This document shows, piece by piece, positions 38,402 through 51,269 of a DNA stretch of 64,000 nucleotides (positions are counted from its first letter, which is position 1; the number at the start of each line of letters is the position of its first letter). The stretch covers positions 32,131,196 through 32,195,195 of the forward strand of contig CM060075.1 of the NCBI GenBank assembly GCA_030533445.1, read 5' to 3'. Position numbers and translations under genes: made by a program. Under the pieces are notes generated by a model, which saw only the letters and a program-made list of their open reading frames with translations, had not been told where the DNA came from and did not search any database. The stretch is from Cyprinodon diabolis. Lineage: Eukaryota > Chordata > Actinopteri > Cyprinodontiformes > Cyprinodontidae.

Positions 38402-39692
38402 CATGTTAATATCTTCAATAAGATGTGTAAACGAAAGAGTGCTATCACTATGCTCTACTCTTATAGTCCACTGGAAATATGTAATTGTGTAGGTTCCCCT
38501 AGTATGGAATAACACTGAATTGTTATTTTCGAATAGCAATGAAACAGAGATCTACCTTGTATCTTCCATTTTATCTCTTCGTAGTGGGTAAGATCCAATC
38601 CAAGTGACCAGAAGAATTTTCTCCCCGCTCTGAACTCTACTTATTACACCCAACTGTTTTGTCAAACTTAGTCATACAGAATATTTATTCCAGGTGTACT
38701 TGTTTTTGCTTTTCCATTATACTATTTATGAGTGAAAAGTTCCAGTTTAGTGGGCGCTATGCACAATGGGACACTGCAATGCGTGACTTTTGACGCAGGA
38801 AAACGAAAAGTACTTCCAGCTAGCTTTCTTTAGCAATTTACGTGAAACGAGCCTCTCCTTGCAGGCATTTGAACCCAGGGGAAAGAGAATCGATTGATCT
38901 CATGCTCTGATTTTTAAACCCTGAATAATGTAGGGGTATTTCCTGTTGAGATTTCAGCCTTCTTGTCAGCTGATTGGTCCATGCCTGAGCTAACTCTTCC
39001 TTTGGCTGGAATTTTCCAGAAGTCTCCAGAGAATTCTTTGTTCTCTTTGTGCAAAGGGAAGGGGGATGGTTTGAAATGGTTCATCAAATAGATTTGGCTC
39101 CATTGTGGAAATATATCGTAACACACCCAACAGTTAATATGAATTAAAAGCTCAATTTTGCAATGGTTTTGAAAAATTGTTTGAGATTGGTCCAAGGATG
39201 CGGGAGGTCTACGTCTCCATCTCCCAATACACTCTCGCCTGTCTACTAATTTTCAGACATTTCAACATCTTTTTCTGAATCCCACATTGTAGCATGGCAT
39301 AGACAATTCACGTTTGCAGTTTGAAGAACGCTTGCTTCTGATGATACCTTTAACTATGAAAAAAGAAGCTTTCTAGGTTAAAACTAAGTGTGTAATTACT
39401 GCCATTCATACAAGGGGTTTGTTGCATATTTGTAACAATAGGCATCCATGGGTTAAATGACTTTTATTGTGCAATTATTGTTAATGCCAGCTATCATGTT
39501 AAAGCATTAAGAAAGTTCTACATATGTATGAAACTATGAGTTCTGTCATTTGCATGGAAGAATAGGACACAATTTATTTTACATGCAATGTCAGTCAAAT
39601 CACATTTGCATCTTAATTCACATTATTTCTAATGATTACTATGAATCAGGAGTCACTGCAATGATCAGATGCATGTATGGATATTAAAATCA

Positions 39693-39764
39693 TGGAGATG
39701 CTGGGGATTGAACCCAGGACCTCATACATGCGAAGCATGCGCTCTACCACTGAGCTACATCCCC
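39693..39764 (-). tRNA. tRNA-Ala (CGC), unit 5 monomer b
   Basis: Complete body with anticodon CGC; TTTT terminator present. Confidence 0.95.
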
Positions 39765-41041
39765 CATGAAATTGGCATGAACAAACAAACAGAGTGCTAT
39801 CACTATGCTCTAGACTTATAGTCAACTGTTAACATATAATTGTGTAGGTTCCCCTAGTATGTAATAACACTGAATTGTTATTTGGAATAGCTATGAATTA
39901 GAGGTCTCCCTTGTATCTTCCATTGTATTTCTACGTAGTGGGTAGGATCCGATTCAAGTGACCAGAAGAATTTTCTCCCTGCTCTGACCTCTGGGTATTA
40001 CACCCAACAGTTTTGTTAAACTCAGTGATACAGAATATTTATTCCAGGTCTACATTTTTTTGCTTTTTCATTATACTATTTATGAGTGAAAATGACTTTT
40101 ACTTAAGTCTTTATAAATTGAAAGCTAAATCTTTCCACTATTTTGAAAAATTATTTGAGATAGGGCCAAGGATGAAGGAGGTCTTGTTGGTCTCTGTCTC
40201 CATCTCCCAATACGCTCTCACCTGTGTCCGACCTTTCAGACATTTTAACATCTTTTTCTGAATCCCACATTGTAGCATGGCATAGACAATTCACGTTTGC
40301 AGTTTGAAGAACACCTGCTTGCTTCTAATGACTTCCTTTAGTTAACCAATGAGTGTTTGCGTTATATGACTTATCCAATCACAGTGGTTTTCACTAGATG
40401 TGGATGGCGCCAATGATCTGAGTTGGATGGCGCACATCACCTGAAATAACTATTTATATACATTGAACCGAAGCCAATAGTAACGGGTAACGTTTGTTAT
40501 AAAAGTGTAAGGAATTTTTGGTTGAGTAACAATGTAGGTATATTACAAGTTTGTGACAACATTTATAATAGTTAATGGTAAACCATTAGGCTCTAATGAT
40601 TAGAGACTAGGTGTAATGAAAACAGGAGCTTTCTGAAACTTCCTAGGTTCACAATGAGTGTGTAAGTACTGTCATTGAGGGATTGCACATGCTATCCTTG
40701 CTGTGTACCTAATACAAAGGGTTTGAGGCATATTTGTAACAATGGGTTAAATGACTTTTATTGTGGAATTATTGTTAGTGGCAGCCATCATGTTAAAGCA
40801 AAAAAAAAAGTTCTACATATGTAAGAAACCATGGGTTCTATCATTTGCACAGAAGAATAGGAAACATTTTATTGCATGATATCCAACATCTGTGGTTCTG
40901 CTGCTATATTGCAACATTTATTATGTGGCACAATTTCACATGCAATCTCAGTCAAATAACCTTTGTTTCATTCACATTTAATGTTTACTATGAATCAGGA
41001 GTCACTATAATGATCAGAGGAATGTACAGATATTAAAGTCA

Positions 41042-41113
41042 TGGAGATGCTGGGGATTGAACCCAGGACCTCATACATGCGAAGCATGCGCTCTACCACT
41101 GAGCTACATCCCC
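41042..41113 (-). tRNA. tRNA-Ala (CGC), unit 5 monomer c, anticodon-switched
   Basis: The body and both flanks are those of monomer c (tgactttaat 3' flank, caatgaaattgg upstream), but the loop is TTCGCAT, so the anticodon is CGC where every other intact c gene has TGC. A single transition or a short conversion tract from monomer b explains it. It is the only CGC gene here without a TTTT terminator. Confidence 0.94.
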
Positions 41114-42131
41114 AATGAAATTGGAATGAACAAAATACGAAAACGACAGAGTGCTATGACTATGCTCCGGTCTTATAGTCCACTTGAAAAATAGAATTGT
41201 GTAGGTTCCACTGTAGTATGGAATAACACTGAATTCTTATTTGGAATAGCAATGAAGCATTGTTCTCCCTTGTATCTTCCATTGCATCTTTTCGTAGTGG
41301 GTATGATCCAATCCAACTGATCAGAAGAATTTTCTCCCTGCTCTGACCTCTAGGTATTACACCCAACTGTTTTGTTAAACTCAGTAATACAGAATATTTA
41401 TTGCAGGTGTCTGTTTTTTTTGCTTTTTCATTGTACTATTTATGAGTGAAAATTACTTTTGCTTAAGTCTGAAACAGAATAGATGATTCTCCTTTTTCAT
41501 TAAAACGAGTCATAAGCAGTGGTGTCAAAAGTACACACATTTGTTCCTTAAGTAGAAGTATAGATACTGCAGTTTAAAAGCACTCTGGTAAAAGTTGAAG
41601 TATCAACTTGACCTCTTTACTCAAGTGAAATACATGTGCTCCAAAAAATACTCAAAGTTTAAAAGTATAAAGTAACCTTTAAAGACAAACAGTCAGATGC
41701 CTCTTTATAAATTGAAAGCTACATTTTTCGACTATTTTGAAAAAGTCTTTGAGATAGGGCCAAGGATGAGGGAGGTCTTGTCGGTCTCTGTCTCCATCTC
41801 CCAATACGCTCTCACCTGTGTCCGACCTTTCAGACATTTCAACATCTTTTGATGATGTGGATGGCGCCAATGATCTGCAATGGTTGGCACACATGACGTG
41901 ACATAAATATTTATAAACATTAAACCAAAGCCAAGAGTAACGAGTAACGTTTGTTTTAAAGGTGTAAGGCATTTTTGGTTGCGTAACAATGTAGGTATAT
42001 TAGAGCATATTGAGGCATATTTGTAACAATGGGCGTCCATGGGTTAAATTACTTTTATTGTGCAATTATTGTTAGTGTCAGCCATCATGTTAAAGCATTA
42101 AGAAAGTTCTACATATGCGAGAAACTATGGG

Positions 42132-42461
42132 TTGTCGGAAGGAGATGGAAGCCTAAACATTGAAGTGTATAGGAAACCTACTCACACAGACCAGTATCTT
42201 CTTTTTGACTCACACCACCCACTGAAACACAAACTCTCAGTCATCAGAACCTTACAACACTGGGCAGAACATGTCCCTACTAAAACAGAAGGGAAGTACA
42301 AAGAACAGAAACACATCAAAGATGCTCTCCAAACCTGTGGATATCCAAACCGGGCATTTATCAAATCAGCAAGGAAATCCAAAAGACACGTAACAGAAGA
42401 TAGCGATGAGAAAATTAAACGCAAAAACATCACAATCCCTTATGTTGCTGAAGTGTCTGAA
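42132..42461 (+). mobile_element. Penelope-like remnant, copy 6 (truncated at both ends)
   Basis: Only the part before the GIY-YIG domain remains (to IPYVAEVSE). The ORF then runs into unrelated repeat sequence and stops at 42491. It has HHPLKHK where other copies have HHPLEHK, and the non-expanded DALQ variant. Confidence 0.9.
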
Positions 42462-43711
42462 GAGTGCTATCACTATGCTCTAGTCTTATAGTCAACTGTT
42501 AACATATAATTGTGTAGGTTCCCCTAGTATGTAATAACACTGAATTGTTATTTGGAATAGCTATGAATTAGAGGTCTCCCTTGTATCTTCCATTGTATCT
42601 CTACGTAGTGGGTAGGATCCGATTCAAGTGACCAGAAGAATTTTCTCCCTGCTCTGACCTCTGGGTATTACACCCAACAGTTTTGTTAAACTCAGTGATA
42701 CAGAATATTTATTCCAGGTCTACATTTTTTTGCTTTTTCATTATACTATTTATGAGTGAAAATGACTTTTACTTAAGTCTTTATAAATTGAAAGCTAAAT
42801 CTTTCCACTATTTTGAAAAATTATTTGAGATAGGGCCAAGGATGAAGGAGGTCTTGTTGGTCTCTGTCTCCATCTCCCAATACACTCTCACCTGTGTCCG
42901 ACCTTTCAGACATTTTAACATCTTTTTCTGAATCCCACATTGTAGCATGGCATAGACAATTCACGTTTGCAGTTTGAAGAACACCTGCTTGCTTCTAATG
43001 ACTTCCTTTAGCTAACCAATGAGTGTTTGCGTTATATGACTTATCCAATCACAGTGGTTTTCACTAGATGTGGATGGCGCCAATGATCTGAGTTGGATGG
43101 CGCACATCACCTGAAATAACTATTTATATACATTGAACCGAAGCCAATAGTAACGGGTAACGTTTGTTATAAAAGTGTAAGGAATTTTTGGTTGAGTAAC
43201 AATGTAGGTATATTACAAGTTTGTGACAACATTTATAATAGTTAATGGTAAACCATTAGGCTCTAATGATTAGAGACTAGGTGTAATGAAAACAGGAGCT
43301 TTCTGAAACTTCCTAGGTTCACAATGAGTGTGTAAGTACTGCCATTGAGGGATTGCACATGCTATCCTTGCTGTGTACCTAATACAAAGGGTTTGAGGCA
43401 TATTTGTAACAATGGGTTAAATGACTTTTATTGTGGAATTATTGTTAGTGGAAGCCATCATGTTAAAGCAAAAAAAAAAGGTCTACATATGTAAGAAACC
43501 ATGGGTTCTATCATTTGCACAGAAGAATAGGAAACATTTTATTGCATGATATCCAACATCTGTGGTTCTGCTGCTATATTGCAACATTTATTATGTGGCA
43601 CAATTTCACATGCAATCTCAGTCAAATAACCGTTGTTTCATTCACATTTAATGTTTACTATGAATCAGGAGTCACTATAATGATCAGAGGAATGTACAGA
43701 TATTAAAGTCA

Positions 43712-43783
43712 TGGAAATGCTGGGGATTGAACCCAGGACCTCATACATGCAAAGCATGCGCTCTACCACTGAGCTACATCCCC
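43712..43783 (-). tRNA. tRNA-Ala (TGC), unit 6 monomer c
   Basis: Complete body with one change in the 3' acceptor strand (CATTTCC). Position 4 therefore forms a second G:U wobble next to G3:U70, which may weaken the stem or alter recognition. Three-T 3' flank. Confidence 0.9.
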
Positions 43784-44801
43784 AATGAAATTGGAATGAA
43801 CAAAATGCGAAAACGACAGAGTGCTATGACTATGCTCCGGTCTTATAGTCCACTTGAAAAATAGAATTGTGTAGGTTCCACTGTAGTATGGAATAACACT
43901 GAATTCTTATTTGGAATAGCAATGAAGCATAGTTCTCCCTTGTATCTTCCATTGCATCTTTTCGTAGTGGGTATGATCCAATCCAACTGATCAGAAGAAT
44001 TTTCTCCCTGCTCTGACCTCTAGGTATTACACCCAACTGTTTTGTTAAACTCAGTAATACAGAATATTTATTGCAGGTGTCTGTTTTTTTTGCTTTTTCA
44101 TTGTACTATTTATGAGTGAAAATTACTTTTGCTTAAGTCTGAAACAGAATAGATGATTCTCCTTTTTCATTAAAACGAGTCATAAGCAGTGGTGTCAAAA
44201 GTACACACATTTGTTCCTTAAGTAGAAGTATAGATACTGCAGTTTAAAAGCACTCTGGTAAAAGTTGAAGTATCAACTTGACCTCTTTACTCAAGTGAAA
44301 TACATGTGCTCCAAAAAATACTCAAAGTTTAAAAGTATAAAGTAACCTTTAAAGACAAACAGTCAGATGCCTCTTTATAAATTGAAAGCTACATTTTTCG
44401 ACTATTTTGAAAAAGTCTTTGAGATAGGGCCAAGGATGAGGGAGGTCTTGTCGGTCTCTGTCTCCATCTCCCAATACGCTCTCACCTGTGTCCGACCTTT
44501 CAGACATTTCAACATCTTTTGATGATGTGGATGGCGCCAATGATCTGCAATGGTTGGCACACATGACGTGACATAAATATTTATAAACATTAAACCAAAG
44601 CCAAGAGTAACGAGTAACGTTTGTTTTAAAGGTGTAAGGCATTTTTGGTTGCGTAACAATGTAGGTATATTAGAGCATATTGAGGCATATTTGTAACAAT
44701 GGGCGTCCATGGGTTAAATTACTTTTATTGTGCAATTATTGTTAGTGTCAGAGATCATGTTAAAGCATTAAGAAAGTTCTACATATGCGAGAAACTATGG
44801 G

Positions 44802-45944
44802 TTGTCGGAAGGAGATGGAAGCCTAAACATTGAAGTGTATAGGAAACCTACTCACACAGACCAGTATCTTCTTTTTGACTCACACCACCCACTGGAACAC
44901 AAACTCTCAGTCATCAGAACCTTACAACACTGGGCAGAACATGTCCCTACTAAAACAGAAGGGAAGTACAAAGAACAGAAACACATCAAAGATGCTCTCC
45001 AAACCTGTGGATATCCAAACCGGGCATTTATCAAATCAGCAAGGAAATCCAAAAGACACGTAACAGAAGATAGCGATGAGAAAATTAAACGCAAAAACAT
45101 CACAATCCCTTATGTTGCTGAAGTGTCTGAAAAGCTCAAGAGGAGTTTCTCCAAACACAAAATCCAAGTACAATTCAAGCCAAACAAAACCCTTAAACAG
45201 AGGCTAATGCATCCTAAAGATAAAACCCCCAGACCGAATATGAGCGGAGTAGTATATGCTGTTCAGTGCAGCAAGGAATGCTCTGATCTTTGTATTGGAG
45301 AAACCAAACAACCTCTCCACAGACGCATGGCTCAACACAGAAGAGCGGCCTCCTCTGGACAAGACTCCGCAGTACATCTACACCTGGTGGACAAAGGACA
45401 TTCTTTTGAGGACCAGAATGTTCACATTCTGGATAAAGAAAATATGTGGTTTGAGAGGAGCGTGAAGGAAGCCATCTATGTTAAGAGAGAAAAATAACTT
45501 TAAACAGAGGTGCTGGACTCAGATTCCAAAAACATACAATTCATTTATAGAGATAATCCCTTCCAGATATCACCACACCCCCCACCCCATCACAGAGGAA
45601 CAAAGTACCAACCCGCTCCAGCCGGTGAACAATACCTCCTTAACGACTGACCCTTAACAATTATAGACAGGTTTCAGGTATTACAGGAGACAATCCCCCC
45701 CTTTAACGACCAACCTTCAGAATCATAGACAGGTTTCAGATATTACAGGCTAACAATGGAGTCAAACGACCCACTCATCGGTTTCTATTTGCATGTTTCC
45801 GAGCAATACAATGCCTTGTCTATATAAGACTGAAACTCACTGCGGATCCAGACATTTGAATTGAGAAAGCTTCCTGGAGAGGTGGCAAAACGTCTTCAAA
45901 TCTAGGAAACCAAGACAGTGGATTTTTTTTATTTTTACAGTATC
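44802..45944 (+). mobile_element. 5'-truncated Penelope-like retrotransposon, copy 7
   Basis: Uninterrupted remnant ORF to 45497 with CSKEC and KTPRPN, the latter shared with copy 2. Confidence 0.85.
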
Positions 45945-46130
45945 AGTTCTGTCACTTGCACACAAGAATAGGAAAGGTTTTATTGCATGATAACCAACAT
46001 TTGCAGTTCTGCTGCCAATTTGTAACATTTATTACATGACACAATTCATTTTACATGCCAAATCACATTTTCTTCTTAATTCACATCATTTCTAATCAGG
46101 AGTCACTATAATGATCACATATTAAATTCA

Positions 46131-46202
46131 TGGAGATGCTGGGGATTGAACCCAGGACCTCATACATGCAAAGTATGCGCTCTACCACTGAGCTACACCC
46201 CC
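46131..46202 (-). tRNA. tRNA-Ala (TGC), unit 7 monomer a, two stem variants
   Basis: The anticodon stem reads CATAC/GTATG instead of CATGC/GTATG, so the usual G:U pair becomes A:U and the stem is strengthened. The acceptor 5' strand is GGGGGTG, turning A5:U68 into G5:U68. Both changes keep pairing possible. G3:U70 is retained; three-T 3' flank. Confidence 0.9.
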
Positions 46203-47493
46203 CATGTTAATATCTTCAATAAGATGTGTAAACGAAAGAGTGCTATCACTATGCTCTACTCTTATAGTCCACTGGAAATATGTAATTGTGTAGGTTCCCC
46301 TAGTATGGAATAACACTGAATTGTTATTTTCGAATAGCAATGAAACAGAGATCTACCTTGTATCTTCCATTTTATCTCTTCGTAGTGGGTAAGATCCAAT
46401 CCAAGTGACCAGAAGAATTTTCTCCCCGCTCTGAACTCTACTTATTACACCCAACTGTTTTGTCAAACTTAGTCATACAGAATATTTATTCCAGGTGTAC
46501 TTGTTTTTGCTTTTCCATTATACTATTTATGAGTGAAAAGTTCCAGTTTAGTGGGCGCTATGCACAATGGGACACTGCAATGCGTGACTTTTGACGCAGG
46601 AAAACGAAAAGTACTTCCAGCTAGCTTTCTTTAGCAATTTACGTGAAACGAGCCTCTCCTTGCAGGCATTTGAACCCAGGGGAAAGAGAATCGATTGATC
46701 TCATGCTCTGATTTTTAAACCCTGAATGATGTAGGGGTATTTCCTGTTGAGATTTCAGCCTTCTTGTCAGCTGATTGGTCCATGCCTGAGCTAACTCTTC
46801 CTTTGGCTGGAATTTTCCAGAAGTCTCCAGAGCATCCTTTGTTCTCTTTGTGCAAAGGGAAGGGGGATGGTTTGAAATGGTTCATCAAATAGATTTGGCT
46901 CCATTGTGGCAATATATCGTAACACACCCAACAGTTAATATGAATTGAAAGCTCAATTTTGCGATGGTTTTGAAAAATTGTTTGAGATTGGTCCAAGGAT
47001 GCGGGAGGTCTACGTCTCCATCTCCCAATACACTCTCGCCTGTGTACTAATTTTCAGACATTTCAACATCTTTTTCTGAATCCCACATTGTAGCATGGCA
47101 TAGACAATTCACGTTTGCAGTTTGAAGAACGCTTGCTTCTGATGATACCTTTAACTATGAAAAAAGAAGCTTTCTAGGTTAAAACTAAGTGTGTAATTAC
47201 TGCCATTCATACAAGGGGTTTGTTGCATATTTGTAACAATAGGCATCCATGGGTTAAATGACTTTTATTGTGCAATTATTGTTAATGCCAGCCATCATGT
47301 TAAAGCATTAAGAAAGTTCTACATATGTATGAAACTATGAGTTCTGTCATTTGCATGGAAGAATAGGACACAATTTATTTTACATGCAATGTCAGTCAAA
47401 TCACATTTGCATCTTAATTCACATTATTTCTAATGATTACTATGAATCAGGAGTTACTGCAATGATCAGATGCATGTATGGATATTAAAATCA

Positions 47494-47565
47494 TGGAGAT
47501 GCTGGGGATTGAACCCAGGACCTCATACATGCGAAGCATGCGCTCTACCACTGAGCTACATCCCC
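47494..47565 (-). tRNA. tRNA-Ala (CGC), unit 7 monomer b
   Basis: Complete body with anticodon CGC; TTTT terminator present. Confidence 0.95.
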
Positions 47566-48844
47566 CATGAAATTGGCATGAACAAACAAACAGATTGCTA
47601 TCACTATGCTCTAGTCTTACAGTCAACTGTTAACATATAATTGTGTAGGTTCCCCTAGTATGTAATAACACTGAATTTTTATTTTTTGAATAGCTATGAA
47701 TTAGAGGTCTCCCTTGTATCTTCCATTGTATCTCTACGTAGTGGGTAGGATCCGATTCAAGTGACCAGAAGAATTTTCTCCCTGCTCTGACCTCTGGGTA
47801 TTACACCCAACAGTTTTGTTAAACTCAGTGATACAGAATATTTATTCCAGGTCTACATTTTTTTGCTTTTTCATTATACTATTTATGAGTGAAAATGACT
47901 TTTACTTAAGTCTTTATAAATTGAAAGCTAAATCTTTCCACTATTTTGAAAAATTATCTGAGATAGGGCCAAGGATGAAGGAGGTCTTGTTGGTCTCTGT
48001 CTCCATCTCCCAATACGCTCTCACCTGTGTCCGACCTTTCAGACATTTTAACATCTTTTTCTGAATCCCACATTGTAGCATGGCATAGACAATTCACGTT
48101 TGCAGTTTGAAGAACACCTGCTTGCTTCTAATGACTTCCTTTAGCTAACCAATGAGTGTTTGCGTTATATGACTTATCCAATCACAGTGGTTTTCACTAG
48201 ATGTGGATGGCGCCAATGATCTGAGTTGGATGGCGCACATCACCTGAAATAACTATTTATATACATTGAACCGAAGCCAATATTAACGGGTAACGTTTGT
48301 TATAAAAGTCTAAGGAATTTTTGGTTGAGTAACAATGTAGGTATATTACAAGTTTGTGACAACATTTATAATAGTTAATGGTAAACCATTAGGCTCTAAT
48401 GATTAGAGACTAGGTGTAATGAAAACAGGAGCTTTCTGAAACTTCCTAGGTTCACAATGAGTGTGTAAGTACTGCCATTGAGGGATTGCACATGCTATCC
48501 TTGCTGTGTACTTAATACAAAGGGTTTGAGGCATATTTGTAACAATGGGTTAGATGACTTTTATTGTGGAATTATTGTTAGTGGCAGCCATCATGTTAAA
48601 GCAAAAAAAAAAATTCTACATATGTAAGAAACCATGGGTTCTATCATTTGCACAGAAGAATAGGAAACATTTTATTGCATGATATCCAACATCTGTGGTT
48701 CTGCTGCTATATTGCAACATTTATTATGTGGCACAATTTCAAATGCAATCTCAGTCAAATAACCTTTGTTTCATTCACATTTAATGTTTACTATGAATCA
48801 GGAGTCACTATAATGATCAGAGGAATGTACAGATATTAAAGTCA

Positions 48845-48916
48845 TGGAGATGCTGGGGATTGAACCCAGGACCTCATACATGCAAAGCATGCGCTCTACC
48901 ACTGAGCTACATCCCC
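48845..48916 (-). tRNA. tRNA-Ala (TGC), unit 7 monomer c
   Basis: Complete body with anticodon TGC; three-T 3' flank. Confidence 0.94.
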
Positions 48917-49934
48917 AATGAAATTGGAATGAACAAAATGCGAAAACGACAGAGTGCTATGACTATGCTCCGGTCTTATAGTCCACTTGAAAAATAGAAT
49001 TGTGTAGGTTCCACTGTAGTATGGAATAACACTGAATTCTTATTTGGAATAGCAATGAAGCATTGTTCTCCCTTGTATCTTCCATTGCATCTTTTCGTAG
49101 TGGGTATGATCCAATCCAAGTGATCAGAAGAATTTTCTCCCTGCTCTGACCTCTAGGTATTACACCCAACTGTTTTGTTAAACTCAGTAATACAGAATAT
49201 TTATTGCAGGTGTCTGTTTTTTTTGCTTTTTCATTGTACTATTTATGAGTGAAAATTACTTTTGCTTAAGTCTGAAACAGAATAGATGATTCTCCTTTTT
49301 CATTAAAACGAGTCATAAGCAGTGGTGTCAAAAGTACACACATTTGTTCCTTAAGTAGAAGTATAGATACTGCAGTTTAAAAGCACTCTGGTAAAAGTTG
49401 AAGTATCAACTTGACCTCTTTACTCAAGTGAAATACATGTGCTCCAAAAAATACTCAAAGTTTAAAAGTATAAAGTAACCTTTAAAGACAAACAGCCAGA
49501 TGCCTCTTTATAAATTGAAAGCTACATTTTTCGACTATTTTGAAAAAGTCTTTGAGATAGGGCCATGGATGAGGGAGGTCTTGTCGGTCTCTGTCTCCAT
49601 CTCCCAATACGCTCTCACCTGTGTCCGACCTTTCAGACATTTCAACATCTTTTGATGATGTGGATGGCGCCAATGATCTGCAATGGTTGGCACACATGAC
49701 GTGACATAAATATTTATAAACATTAAACCAAAGCCAAGAGTAACGAGTAACGTTTGTTTTAAAGGTGTAAGGCATTTTTGGTTGCGTAACAATGTAGGTA
49801 TATTAGAGCATATTGAGGCCTATTTGTAACAATGGGCGTCCATGGGTTAAATTACTTTTATTGTGCAATTATTGTTAGTGTCAGCCATCATGTTAAAGCA
49901 TTAAGAAAGTTCTACATATGCGAGACAGTATGGG

Positions 49935-51076
49935 TTGTCGGAAGGAGATGGAAGCCTAAACATTGAAGTGTATAGGAAACCTACTCACACAGACCAGTAT
50001 CTTCTTTTTGACTCACACCACCCACTGGAACACAAACTCTCAGTCATCAGAACCTTACAACACTGGGCAGAACATGTCCCTACTAAAACAGAAGGGAAGT
50101 ACAAAGAACAGAAACACATCAAAGATGCTCTCCAAACCTGTGGATATCCAAACCGGGCATTTATCAAATCAGCAAGGAAATCCAAAAGACACGTAACAGA
50201 AAATAGCGATGAGAAAATTAAACGCAAAAACATCACAATCCCTTATGTTGCTGAAGTGTCTGAAAAGCTCAAGAGGAGTTTCTCCAAACACAAAATCTAA
50301 GTACAATTCAAGCCAAACAAAACCCTTAAACAGAGGCTAATGCATCCTAAAGATAAAACCCACAGACCGAATATGAGCGGAGTAGTATATGCTGTTCAGT
50401 GCAGCAAGGAATGCTCTGATCTTTGTATTGGAGAAACCAAACAACCTCTCCACAGACGCATGGCTCAACACAGAAGAGCGGCCTCCTCTGGACAAGACTC
50501 CGCAGTACATCTACACCTGGTGGACAAAGGACATTCTTTTGAGGACCAGAATGTTCACATTCTGGATAAAGAAAATATGTGGTTTGAGAGGAGCGTGAAG
50601 GAAGCCATCTATGTTAAGAGAGAAAAATAACTTTAAACAGAGGTGCTGGACTCAGATTCCAAAAACATACAATTCATTTATAGAGATAATCCCTTCCAGA
50701 TATCACCACACCCCCCACCCCATCACAGAGGAACAAAGTACCAACCCGCTCCAGCCGGTGAACAATACCTCCTTAACGACTGACCCTTAACAATCATAGA
50801 CAGGTTTCAGGTATTACAGGAGACAATCCCCCCCTTTAACGACCAACCTTCAGAATCATAGACAGGTTTCAGATATTACAGGCTAACAATGGAGTCAAAC
50901 GACCCACTCATCGGTTTCTATTTGCATGTTTCCGAGCAATACAATGCCTTGTCTATATAAGACTGAAACTCACTGCGGATCCAGACATTTGAATTGAGAA
51001 AGCTTCCTGGAGAGGTGGCAAAACGTCTTCAAATCTAGGAAACCAAGACAGTGGATTTTTTTTATTATTACAGTAT
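49935..51076 (+). mobile_element. 5'-truncated Penelope-like retrotransposon, copy 8, with nonsense mutation
   Basis: A CAA codon has become TAA at 50298-50300 (SKHKI then stop), just before the GIY-YIG region. The downstream frame from 50301 to 50630 is otherwise intact. This is direct evidence that the remnant is not kept as a protein in this copy. Confidence 0.88.
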
Positions 51077-51269
51077 CAGTTCTGTCACTTGCACACAAGA
51101 ATAGGAAAGGTTTTATTGCATGATAACCAACATTTGCAGTTCTGCTGCCAATTTGCAACATTTATTACATGACACAATTTATTTTACATGCCAATGTCAA
51201 ATCACATTTTCTTCTTAATTCACATCATTTCTAATCAGGAGTCACTATAATGATCACATATTAAATTCA

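Larger units (their letters stand above)
36380..41516. repeat. Higher-order repeat unit 5 (5137 bp, mosaic)
   Basis: Its first part follows units 3 and 4 (KDTLQ, CCKEC). Its end carries variants seen in units 7 and/or 8, for example actgtcattgag at 40668 (unit 8) and gcattgttctccc at about 41257 (units 7 and 8). The unit therefore looks like a product of unequal exchange or gene conversion. Its monomer-c tRNA has anticodon CGC. Confidence 0.92.
41517..44186. repeat. Higher-order repeat unit 6 (2670 bp, internally deleted)
   Basis: About 2.47 kb are missing between the middle of the Penelope-like ORF (gtgtctga, about 42460) and sequence just after the monomer-b tRNA (agagtgctatcac). The a and b tRNA genes, the retrotransposon 3' half and the b-specific module are all lost. 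Both ends share short ga/ag microhomology. Confidence 0.93.
44187..49319. repeat. Higher-order repeat unit 7 (5133 bp)
   Basis: Complete unit with the older DALQ / CSKEC variants, several private substitutions (for example in the monomer-a tRNA) and small indels. It is clearly older or less homogenised than units 3-5. Confidence 0.93.
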
